From contig NZ_RHHT01000083.1 in the NCBI RefSeq assembly GCF_003710985.1, forward strand, positions 1-33,606: a stretch of 33,606 nt of DNA, written 5' to 3'. This document shows, piece by piece, positions 23,622-30,170 of this stretch. The notes under the pieces are model-generated. The model saw only the letters and a list, made by a program, of their open reading frames with translations, was not told the origin of the DNA and searched no databases. The DNA is from Brevibacillus panacihumi. GTDB taxonomy: Bacteria; Bacillota; Bacilli; Brevibacillales; Brevibacillaceae. Every line of letters starts with the position of its first letter. Within the stretch, counting starts at the first letter, position 1. The translations under genes were made by a program, and so were the position numbers.

Positions 23622-24284
23622 TCATCGCAAGAACAGTATGTAAACTGCCATAATTCCTGCATCTGCGAGGATATGGCTGACAATCGAACCCATCAGGGAA
23701 TTGCCTTTGTACCGCATGTATCCCCATATCATGCCGGCGATAAAAACAGGAAGGACCATCATGATATTATACGGCCAGCTAAACAAAGGGATGATGGAAA
23801 GGAAATGATAAAGACTGTAAAACAGCGAGGTAAGCAGAATGATGGTCCGTACAGACCGTTTTCCTTCCAGCTTTTTTATAAAATAGCCTCTCCAGTAGAT
23901 TTCCTCGAGAAATGGATTGATGACGAGTAAAACCAGAATGAGCCATATGACGAGATCGCCGGAAAATTGCCAGTCTGCCAATAAGGCTTGCAGATCATCG
24001 TGATCAAAAAGAAAGCCGTGGAAGAAATATCCCGCAAGAAGTATCGTCAAAAAGAAAAGAAGTCCCGTTGCAATGCCGTGGTAGACATTTTTACGATTGA
24101 ATACGAGACCCATCTGTCTGAACGCTTCTTTTCTCGTTTTTCTTTTGATTACGAACCATTCCACAGCGGGAACAGCAAACAGCCACCCATAAAAAAGCAG
24201 AAATGTGACGGGTACGCTGCTCATGATTTGCAAACCCAAAAAGATCATCAAGGTTGGTCCAAGAAATAATAGAACGAGATTCAT
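23622..24284 (-). CDS. CPBP family intramembrane glutamic endopeptidase
   Basis: 220 residues with about six membrane helices. The three ABI/CAAX protease motifs are all present: EEIYWRG (E127, E128, R132), LYHFLSI (H160) and SHILAD (H204). Members act within the membrane as prenyl-protein or bacteriocin-maturation/immunity peptidases; in Firmicutes some confer bacteriocin self-immunity. No bacteriocin gene is seen nearby. Start ATG at 24284 with GGTGGGG upstream. Single gene followed by the small frame at 23414. Confidence 0.9.
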   Translation of the reverse strand: MNLVLLFLGPTLMIFLGLQIMSSVPVTFLLFYGWLFAVPAVEWFVIKRKTRKEAFRQMGLVFNRKNVYHGIATGLLFFLTILLAGYFFHGFLFDHDDLQALLADWQFSGDLVIWLILVLLVINPFLEEIYWRGYFIKKLEGKRSVRTIILLTSLFYSLYHFLSIIPLFSWPYNIMMVLPVFIAGMIWGYMRYKGNSLMGSIVSHILADAGIMAVYILFLR

Positions 24285-24353
24285 CAGATCCCCACCAAAT
24301 CATAGCATGTTTTTACCTATAACGATTTTAGTGGGGAAAAGGGAAAGAGAGTA

Positions 24354-24373
24354 GTACCAACTTCAAGTGGTAC
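24354..24373 (-). terminator. Candidate terminator after the SRPBCC gene pair
   Basis: GTACCAACTT (24354-24363) pairs with AAGTGGTAC (24365-24373) with one bulged A. The - strand continues with a C/T-rich run rather than a clean T tract, so strength is uncertain. It starts about 26 bases past the stop of the gene at 24400. Confidence 0.4.
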
Positions 24374-24399
24374 CTTGCCCGAATAGCTCATCGGTCACA

Positions 24400-24825
24400 T
24401 TACTTCACTAACCCAGCTCGCAATTTCGTAATGCCGAATTCCAAATAGCCTTTTAAGCAGGTCAACATATAGACCCAGCCTTCTTTGTTGTCTACCAATT
24501 GGTGAATAAAATCATCATCTGTTTCGCGGAAACCTTCTTCATTCACTTCTACAATGGTGCTTGAATGATCCAGCTCATGTAGCGTAATCGTAACCACATG
24601 GCCTTCCCCCCACTCGAATACGATCTTATTATTGTTCTTTATTTCCAGGATCGTAATATCCCCTTGCGCAGCGTATTCCTCATATCGCAATGTAATGATC
24701 TTTCCTTGTTCCCATCTCTCAGAGCTGGAAGAGAACCAGAAGTTGCCGATTTTTTCAGGGTCTACGAAGGCTTCGAATACTTCATTTGCGGGTCTTTCTA
24801 TTTTCATTTTCGTCAGGTTGTTCAT
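24400..24825 (-). CDS. SRPBCC domain protein (AHSA1/START-like)
   Basis: 141 residues from the ATG at 24825. The N-terminus MKIERPANEVFEAFVDPEKIGNFWFSSSSERWEQGK and the C-terminal GWVYMLTCLKGYLEFG are typical of the AHSA1 branch of the SRPBCC fold, a hydrophobic-cavity domain that binds lipids or other ligands or assists Hsp90-like proteins. No catalytic residues are expected. A longer in-frame extension upstream overlaps the next gene and lacks a ribosome binding site. It follows a second SRPBCC gene by 20 bases, so the two form a small operon. Confidence 0.88.
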   Translation of the reverse strand: MNNLTKMKIERPANEVFEAFVDPEKIGNFWFSSSSERWEQGKIITLRYEEYAAQGDITILEIKNNNKIVFEWGEGHVVTITLHELDHSSTIVEVNEEGFRETDDDFIHQLVDNKEGWVYMLTCLKGYLEFGITKLRAGLVK

Positions 24826-24845
24826 ACCATACCAGCTCTCTTTCG

Positions 24846-25304
24846 TTATAGGGATATGGGAGGCAAGGTCTTTCCCGTCTCGAGCAAGCTCTTCAGATTG
24901 CTCAGAATGGCGGGCCATCCATTGTTTAGTCCCTCGAAGGTATCGTCCCGATCTACAATATCGGCAGGGACCAGATTTTCATGTTTCAGGGTTAGTTTTA
25001 CTGTTGTTGAATCCATTGGTTTAAGCTCAAATGTGACCAGTGAAGGCTGCTCGCGGGAGGCCTGATCGGCCACATAGGTCCATGTAAAAGAAAGCAGGCG
25101 ATATGGCTCGCACTTTCGTATCGTTCCGTAATCGCTAACCTGTCCGTTCCTTGAATACGTAATGGGGGAGCCTTCATGCCAATCGGATTCGATCTTGCTG
25201 CCGAAGAAGTACTGTTCCGTAAAATCGCTGCTCGTCAAAGCCTCCCACAGTTTTTCAGGTGTTGTTGCCATGTAAATCACGTATACAAACGTGGTGTCAG
25301 TCAT
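24846..25304 (-). CDS. SRPBCC domain protein (AHSA1 family)
   Basis: 152 residues from the ATG at 25304, with GAGGAGGG upstream. FVYVIYMATTPEKLWEALTSSDFTEQYFFG at the N-terminus, the middle YRLLSFTWTYV and the C-terminal NNGWPAILSNLKSLLETG match the AHSA1 family common in Bacillales, often encoded next to ArsR regulators; no ArsR gene is present here. It is first in a two-gene unit with the SRPBCC gene at 24400, from which it differs strongly in sequence, so the pair is not a recent duplication. Confidence 0.9.
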   Translation of the reverse strand: MTDTTFVYVIYMATTPEKLWEALTSSDFTEQYFFGSKIESDWHEGSPITYSRNGQVSDYGTIRKCEPYRLLSFTWTYVADQASREQPSLVTFELKPMDSTTVKLTLKHENLVPADIVDRDDTFEGLNNGWPAILSNLKSLLETGKTLPPISL

Positions 25305-25388
25305 CACGACCCTCCTCGAGTGTGGATGCATGGATTTACTGGTTATTTTTCCCTGTCAGGTTTGTTTGTATAAGGAAGGGGGGAGTTC

Positions 25389-25769
25389 TTAACAAAAACA
25401 CTCGGGACCATCTTGAGATCCGTGCTGAGGCGCATCAGCATCTTCTTTTTCATAGGAGAGCAGCGCGTTGACGCCGTGGCTGAGGATCGCTCCAGCTCGG
25501 GTTGTTGCCGCAACGAGAAGTGCTTCCACGATTTCCTCCATGGTGCCTCCGAGAGCCTTGTATTTCTTCACATGAACATCAATGCAATAGGGACATCCCG
25601 CAACATGGGCCGTGGCGATCGCGATCAATTCTTTTGTTTTTTGCGGCAATGCATGGGCTGTTTGATAGACTTGTTTCTCGAAATGCAGATAGGACGCGGC
25701 TGCCTCGGGGCTTACTTTCATTAAATCGGGAATCCGTTGTAAATGTTCCGGGGAGTAGTAGGGCTTCAT
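25389..25769 (-). CDS. AhpD/carboxymuconolactone decarboxylase family protein
   Basis: 126 residues from the ATG at 25769, nine bases after AAAGGAG; an ATG at 25778 is too close to that site. The AhpD-type active site is complete: E47 (TKELIA), then C59-x-x-C62 and H66 in CPYCIDVH. Such proteins are peroxidatic or disulfide-relay enzymes. The C-terminal tail ends in ECFC, adding two cysteines not found in typical members. It is third in a unit with the Crp/Fnr regulator and the DUF2892 protein (18-base gap), which suggests a redox-responsive function. Confidence 0.9.
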   Translation of the reverse strand: MKPYYSPEHLQRIPDLMKVSPEAAASYLHFEKQVYQTAHALPQKTKELIAIATAHVAGCPYCIDVHVKKYKALGGTMEEIVEALLVAATTRAGAILSHGVNALLSYEKEDADAPQHGSQDGPECFC

Positions 25770-25787
25770 TTCACTCATCTCCTTTGT

Positions 25788-25982
25788 CTACACTTTGGCG
25801 GAGCATGTGTGCACGCCGAGTATTCGATAGACCAAGCACATTCCTAGCACACCAGTCAGGATCAGTGGAATCCCGAGCAACCCCACGTATTTCCAGGTGC
25901 CATTGACAAACACAAGCATAGACAAGAGAGCAATTCCCGATATGAGTCGTATGATACGATCCAATAAACCAACATTTTTCAT
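25788..25982 (-). CDS. DUF2892 small membrane protein
   Basis: 64 residues from the ATG at 25982, nine bases after AGGAGGG. The pattern NVGLLDRIIRLISGIALL, two membrane helices, and the C-terminal YRILGVHTCSAKV match DUF2892, the membrane part of YgaP-type rhodaneses. In this family the protein is often encoded near sulfur-transfer or redox genes, and here it sits between a Crp/Fnr regulator and an AhpD-like gene. Function unknown. A promoter with a palindromic site lies just upstream (26005-26046). Confidence 0.88.
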   Translation of the reverse strand: MKNVGLLDRIIRLISGIALLSMLVFVNGTWKYVGLLGIPLILTGVLGMCLVYRILGVHTCSAKV

Positions 25983-26004
25983 CGTTTTCATCCCTCCTGT
26001 GTTT

Positions 26005-26046
26005 AGTGTAAGAGATGAAAACAATCCACTTCTGTGACATAGTCAC
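26005..26046 (-). promoter_or_regulatory. Candidate Crp/Fnr-type activator site and promoter of the DUF2892-AhpD genes
   Basis: The palindrome GTGAC-N3-GTCAC (26034-26046) overlaps the stop codon of the Crp/Fnr gene. On the - strand a -10 box TACACT (26005-26010) lies downstream with no good -35. A start near 25998 would put the palindrome centre at about -42, the class II activator position. The half-sites are one base closer than in the usual Crp site. Confidence 0.5.
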
Positions 26047-26714
26047 TTTACTTGAGACAGTTTTTCCAGTTCGCTGCGTTTCAGCATCGAAATTTTGCCT
26101 CGCCCCAATCGAATCCAGCCAAGCCTCTCGAATTCCTTGAGCACTCTGCTGACCACTTCTCTTGCCGTACCCAATTCCAGGGACAATGACTCATGGGTGA
26201 CATAGAGCGGTGCTTCAAAATGGGGGTTCGTCTTGCGAAGCAGCAGTTCCGCTACTCTGCGATCCATCGGCAGGAATGTCATATCCTCAATGAGACTGGT
26301 AACGGAAATCATTCTTTTGATAAAAAGACGATAAATAAATTGATTGAGATCTTTGTATGTATCCATCCATTGTTTAAACAAGGCGACGGGAAGCACGAGC
26401 AATTCCGTATCCTCTTCCGTCTCCGCAATAGCTTCGTACCCTGTTTCCCCGAGAATGCTTGCCATCATAATGACGCATACTTCTCCCCTTTTTACCCGAT
26501 ACAGCGTCAATTCTTTCCCGGTTGGGCTTATTTTGTAGATTCGCACACTTCCGCTTAAAACGAAGGAGGCATGTTGAAAAATATGTCCTTCCTCGATAAC
26601 CGGACGGGCGGGCAGCGTGATCACGGCTGCCTCCGTATTCTGCCATTGTTCATGAGGAATAGCGGCAAAGCAGGGGAATGTGGAGACGATGCTGGCTATC
26701 TTCTCATTCTGCAT
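26043..26714 (-). CDS. Crp/Fnr family transcriptional regulator
   Basis: 223 residues from the ATG at 26714 (GGGAGG upstream); a TTG at 26747 would add 11 residues. An N-terminal cyclic-nucleotide-type sensor domain (about 15-130, with FVLSGSVRIYKISPTGKELTLYRVKRGE) is followed by a C-terminal winged helix (about 150-220) whose recognition helix is LGTAREVVSRVLKEFE. The FNR-type N-terminal iron-sulfur cysteines are missing, with one cysteine in that region (FPCFAAI) and another in GEVCVIMM, so sensing is by another means. It lies directly upstream of the DUF2892 and AhpD genes and probably activates them through the site at 26034-26046. Confidence 0.92.
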   Translation of the reverse strand: MQNEKIASIVSTFPCFAAIPHEQWQNTEAAVITLPARPVIEEGHIFQHASFVLSGSVRIYKISPTGKELTLYRVKRGEVCVIMMASILGETGYEAIAETEEDTELLVLPVALFKQWMDTYKDLNQFIYRLFIKRMISVTSLIEDMTFLPMDRRVAELLLRKTNPHFEAPLYVTHESLSLELGTAREVVSRVLKEFERLGWIRLGRGKISMLKRSELEKLSQVK

Positions 26715-26788
26715 GCAATGCAAAACCTCCCAGTCAGGGTTTATCAAATAAAGCTCTCCACATGGGCGGGAAGTTCACTGGTTGTGTC

Positions 26789-27249
26789 CTACAAATGACT
26801 TCTGATTTCAATCTCGAGCAAGGGTAATTTTCGACCCTGGAAAACCGTCGACTCTATTTCTCCAACCCGCTTTGCCCCCATTAAAAGGTAAAAATTTTCT
26901 GCATGGGGTTCACTATGGATCGTAACTTTATGAATACCCAAATCCTTGGCCACTCCAGCATGTATCTCCATAACGCTTTGCCATATCCCTTGCCAATCGC
27001 TTCCGGTTCGATAAATAGATCTTTCAGCAAGCAAGAATCGCCTTCTCGTTCCAGACCGAGAAACCCTTTTATGGTGTCGCCATCTTCTATGACATAGACG
27101 AGAGAAGAAGCAATATATTCAGGAGAAACGGTTAAATCGTCCCGACAAGCTTCCATAAACTCTTCACTGTAACCCCAGTAGGCTTTGGAACGAAAGGAAA
27201 GATCGCTTAAATAGCTAGCCTCATGAGCTTCTGCTTTCCGGATATTCAA
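26789..27249 (-). pseudogene. GNAT acetyltransferase, frameshifted
   Basis: The frame starting at the TTG at 27249 (AAAGGAG nine bases upstream) encodes a GNAT N-terminus with KDLFIEPEAIGKGYGKAL, then loses homology after RYMLE. The expected continuation, VAKDLGIHKVTIHSEPHAENFYLLMGAKRVGE, is in another frame ending at 26789. Restoring one G near 26952 would join them into a normal protein of about 153 residues. The gene start overlaps the Nudix gene end by 29 bases. Either a recent inactivating deletion or a sequencing error. Confidence 0.8.
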
Positions 27250-27700
27250 TTTGATTCACTCCTTTCAAATGACGGTACAGACTCCGTGCTAACGCGACTC
27301 TTCTGATGCTCTCTTTTGTCCAAGGTGGAGCTTTGGGATGATTCATGATTTCGTCGTAGGTCATCCAATGTACTGCGTCAACTTCATCGGGGCTCTTGCA
27401 ATGTGCCGTGCCCTTGTCATATTCACAAAGGAAGACCACGTTGATCACGTTGCCTCCATCATCTGTTACAAACGAGGAGCTGTATACAAAAGTGACAGCA
27501 TCTTTTATTTCGATGCCAACTTCCTCATACAGCTCTCTTTTTACAGTCCGTTCCAGGATGTCGAGCGTGTTTCCTTCTACGTCTACTTTTCCCCCGACAA
27601 GAGATAGAGTCCCGCCTGCATGCTCTTCCTTACTGCTTCGCGTAATCACAAGCCATTTCTCATCCTTACAGATAGCACCTTCTACGTTTACGATAAACAT
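27221..27700 (-). CDS. Nudix hydrolase
   Basis: 159 residues from the ATG at 27700, with GAGGGG upstream; an earlier ATG at 27718 lacks a site. The Nudix box core RELYEEVGI binds the divalent metal and is preceded by GGKVDVEGNTLDILERTVK, with a few extra residues compared with the minimal box, as in a known subgroup. It hydrolyses a nucleoside diphosphate linked to another moiety; the substrate is unknown. It is followed by, and overlaps, the frameshifted GNAT gene, so the two were probably translated as a coupled pair. Confidence 0.92.
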   Translation of the reverse strand: MFIVNVEGAICKDEKWLVITRSSKEEHAGGTLSLVGGKVDVEGNTLDILERTVKRELYEEVGIEIKDAVTFVYSSSFVTDDGGNVINVVFLCEYDKGTAHCKSPDEVDAVHWMTYDEIMNHPKAPPWTKESIRRVALARSLYRHLKGVNQIEYPESRSS

Positions 27701-27796
27701 GCTGTCTTGCCCCCTCAAATGGTTCTTCTAGAATCAATTTTAACATTTTTTTCAAGAATCGTTTGCCCTGAGAGGTGGATTCGACAATAAAAAATA

Positions 27797-27815
27797 GAGG
27801 GGGCAAAAACCCCTC
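27797..27815 (-). terminator. Terminator of the DUF1259 gene pair
   Basis: GAGGGG (27797-27802) pairs with CCCCTC (27810-27815) around a seven-base loop. On the - strand TATTTTTTATT follows. It lies about 47 bases past the stop at 27862. Confidence 0.75.
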
Positions 27816-27861
27816 ATAGAGAAAAATGAAAACACTTTCATCTTTGTACAATACCTAAATA

Positions 27862-28284
27862 TTATCCTAAGAAAGCAATAGAACGTTTCACTTTTCTTGC
27901 AAATGCAATGGGATTATCGATAGATTCCCAGTGTATATACATAAGACGAGGGTTATCAAACAGCCAGTGATTATGAACTGCTGTCACTGTGACCCCGTTT
28001 TTGCGAAGATTTGACAGTAATCGATTTACTTGGTTTTGGAAGAGGGCCGTTTCTCCTAAACAGAGTGCGCGACCTGAACTGTCCAATGATTCAAAGGAGA
28101 ACAGTTGATACCGGACCAATGGTGATGTGGTACGTCTTCCTAAAATTGCGGCGTTAATTCTCCTGTTTCTGGTGACAAAACAAACCGGACCCTTTGTTAT
28201 TTCATGCTCAGTTCCGCCTAAAATGGCTGAAAATTGGTTGCATAGTCTTCTAAAACGGGGACTTGCTTTCACTTGTGCCGCCAT
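27862..28284 (-). CDS. DUF1259 (LppY/LpqO family) protein, second of a tandem pair
   Basis: 140 residues, ATG at 28284 with AAAGGATG upstream. No signal peptide. The family core is clear: FSFESLDSSGRALCLGETAL, QNQVNRLLSNLRKNGV and VTAVHNHWLFDNPRLMYIHWE. The conserved HNHW and IHWE histidines look like a potential metal or ligand site. The mycobacterial LppY and LpqO are lipoproteins of unknown role; this one lacks a lipobox and should stay in the cytoplasm. About two-thirds identical by eye to its neighbour at 28326-28745, 41 bases upstream on the same strand, pointing to a tandem duplication. Confidence 0.85.
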   Translation of the reverse strand: MAAQVKASPRFRRLCNQFSAILGGTEHEITKGPVCFVTRNRRINAAILGRRTTSPLVRYQLFSFESLDSSGRALCLGETALFQNQVNRLLSNLRKNGVTVTAVHNHWLFDNPRLMYIHWESIDNPIAFARKVKRSIAFLG

Positions 28285-28325
28285 ACGAAATCATCCTTTC
28301 GTATTATGATAATCAGACAGCCTCA

Positions 28326-28745
28326 TCAACCCAAGAAAGCGATGGATTCCTTGGTTTTCCTAGCAAATACAATCGGATTCTCAACGGCTTCCCAATGCAT
28401 ATACATCAGACGAGGAGTTTCTTTTAGCCAGTGATTGTGAACCGCAGTGACTTTTATCCCGCGTTTACGGAGATTTGACATCAATCGATTTACTTGATTT
28501 TGATGGACGGCAGTCTCACCCAAACAAAGAGCGCGCCCCGTACTATCAAGAGATTCAAACGAGAACATTTGCATTTGAACCAAAGGGGAGTGCGTTCTTC
28601 TACCCAGGATCGTCGCCCGCAAGTTCGTCATTCGCGTGACAAAACAAACAGGACCTGCCTCAATTTCCGATTCACCGCCAAGGATTCTTCCAAATTGGGC
28701 ACAGAGTCTTCTGAATCGTGGGCTAACACTCATTTTTTGGGCCAT
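28326..28745 (-). CDS. DUF1259 (LppY/LpqO family) protein, first of a tandem pair
   Basis: 139 residues from the ATG at 28745, which has AAAGGAGG upstream. It keeps the same core as its paralogue: FSFESLDSTGRALCLGET, HQNQVNRLMSNLRKRGI and KVTAVHNHWLKETPRLMYMHWE. The two differ mainly in the 25 N-terminal residues and in the loop after HNHWL (KETP here, FDNP there). No signal peptide or membrane segment. Biochemical role unknown. First gene of a two-gene unit ending at the terminator at 27797-27815. The 281 bases between this gene and the DJ-1 gene show no convincing gene. Confidence 0.85.
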   Translation of the reverse strand: MAQKMSVSPRFRRLCAQFGRILGGESEIEAGPVCFVTRMTNLRATILGRRTHSPLVQMQMFSFESLDSTGRALCLGETAVHQNQVNRLMSNLRKRGIKVTAVHNHWLKETPRLMYMHWEAVENPIVFARKTKESIAFLG

Positions 28746-29026
28746 ATTAATCCTCCTTTGATCATGATCGCAATATCGTATGAAGAATGAAGGAAATTGC
28801 ATTGGACGATACACCAAGTTTCAAGAATAAAAAATGAATGTTGTCCTCAGGCGAATCACGCCATCCTGGACGAAAAGGAAAAGCCGAGCGAAAATCAGGG
28901 CAGATACCTGAATGTCGTCGGCTGAGTCGAAAATAAATCAGAGAATACTTATCTTTCCTGACCATGATTGTCAGTGAAGTTGGTTTATGATTCACATATA
29001 CAAAACTCTACTAGGAGGGAATCACT

Positions 29027-29608
29027 TTGAGAGAAGTGTTACTTTTTATAACGGATGGTTTTGCTGATTGGGAGGCAAGTTACGTCAGCTCAGAGCTGAA
29101 CAAGCCAGGAACAGGATATCGTGTAAAGACAATCGCAATTGATCAGGAACCCAAGGTTTCGATGGGAGGTCTAACGGTCCTTCCAGATTACACTGTAAAA
29201 GACTTCAATCCCGACTCCGATATCGCCATGCTCATCATACCTGGTGGAACGGGATGGAGAGAAGAAAAGAATCAGCAAGCGAAAGTCATTGTCGACTATT
29301 GTGTTGACAAGGAAATTCCTGTCGCAGCGATCTGTGATGCTACCACATTTTTAGGAAGCCATGGATATTTGGATCATCATAGACATACAGGCAATACGTT
29401 GCCTTATTTGCAGCAAGGAGCCCCGAATTACAGTGGAGAGCAACATTATGTAGATGGTCAGTCCGTCCTTGACGGGAATCTGATTACCGCGAATGGAAGC
29501 GGCGCACTGGAGTTTTCAAGACACATCTTGGAGAGATTGGGTGTATTAGAAGGCGACGAATTGAATGAATGGTACGAAATATTTAAAAAGGGCTACTTTC
29601 CCGCGTAG
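29027..29608 (+). CDS. DJ-1/PfpI family protein (type 1 glutamine amidotransferase-like)
   Basis: 193 residues. The start is TTG at 29027 with AGGAGGG upstream. The family active site is present: E16 (FADWEAS) and the nucleophile elbow with C103 (AAICDATTFLG). DJ-1 superfamily members act as glyoxalases, chaperones or peptidases; the activity here is not known. No amidotransferase partner is present. The stretch MLIIPGGTGW is the usual oxyanion loop. It reads in the same direction as the CwlJ gene 75 bases on; no strong terminator lies between them. Confidence 0.9.
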   Translation: MREVLLFITDGFADWEASYVSSELNKPGTGYRVKTIAIDQEPKVSMGGLTVLPDYTVKDFNPDSDIAMLIIPGGTGWREEKNQQAKVIVDYCVDKEIPVAAICDATTFLGSHGYLDHHRHTGNTLPYLQQGAPNYSGEQHYVDGQSVLDGNLITANGSGALEFSRHILERLGVLEGDELNEWYEIFKKGYFPA

Positions 29609-29683
29609 CCCGCACATGTGCAACGTAACATTTCCGCTTCACCTACAATATGATGGCCTAGAACAATCTAAAGAGGTGAGCCA

Positions 29684-30127
29684 ATGGCAGTCGTAAAAGC
29701 CAGGAAAAATGATATTGACATGTTGGCAAGATTGCTTCGAGCCGAAGCTGAAGGTGAAGGCGAAATGGGTATGCTCCTTGTAGGAAACGTTGGGATTAAC
29801 CGAATAAGAGCGAATTGCTCTGACTTTAAAGGGATCCGGACGATTCCCCAAATGATCAACCAGCCGCATGCGTTTGAGGCTCTGCAACATGGCATGTACT
29901 ACCAAAGGGCCAGAGACAAAGAACGCCGTCTGGCGCGACGGGTTGTGAATGGCGAGCGGTTTTGGCCGGCCAAATACGCCCTCTGGTATTTTCGTCCGGG
30001 AACAGCTGCTGCTCCTCAGCCGTGTCCGCCGACCTGGTATAATCAGCCGCACGTAGGACGATACAAGCTTCATTGTTTTTATCAGCCGACCGGAGAAGAA
30101 TGTGAAAATGTATATAATATCTATTAA
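29684..30127 (+). CDS. cwlJ: Spore cortex-lytic cell wall hydrolase, CwlJ/SleB family
   Basis: 147 residues, ATG at 29684 with AAAGAGGTG upstream. The Hydrolase_2 domain fills the protein: ARLLRAEAEGEGEMGMLLVGNVGINRI contains the catalytic glutamate (E21), and CFYQPTGEECENVY ends it. There is no signal peptide and no peptidoglycan-binding domain, which fits CwlJ rather than SleB. CwlJ is held in the spore coat and degrades cortex during germination. The usual partner gerQ is not adjacent. It implies an endospore-former. A terminator follows at 30135. Confidence 0.88.
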   Translation: MAVVKARKNDIDMLARLLRAEAEGEGEMGMLLVGNVGINRIRANCSDFKGIRTIPQMINQPHAFEALQHGMYYQRARDKERRLARRVVNGERFWPAKYALWYFRPGTAAAPQPCPPTWYNQPHVGRYKLHCFYQPTGEECENVYNIY

Positions 30128-30134
30128 TTTCTAC

Positions 30135-30163
30135 AAGGGGCTACATCGTTAGCCCCTTTCATT
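30135..30163 (+). terminator. Terminator of cwlJ
   Basis: AAGGGGCTA (30135-30143) pairs with TAGCCCCTT (30150-30158) around a six-base loop, followed by TTTCATTTTC on the + strand. The ABC permease gene converges and ends at 30171. Confidence 0.8.
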
Positions 30164-30170
30164 TTCTCCG

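Noticed and set aside
24299..24304. Extended -10 element (TGC-TATGAT) before the CPBP protease gene
   Set aside because: A start from it would fall inside the ribosome binding site, leaving almost no leader.
28762..28995. A 77-codon - strand frame upstream of the DUF1259 pair
   Set aside because: No ribosome binding site, no domain-like sequence, and it overlaps the leader of the DUF1259 gene.
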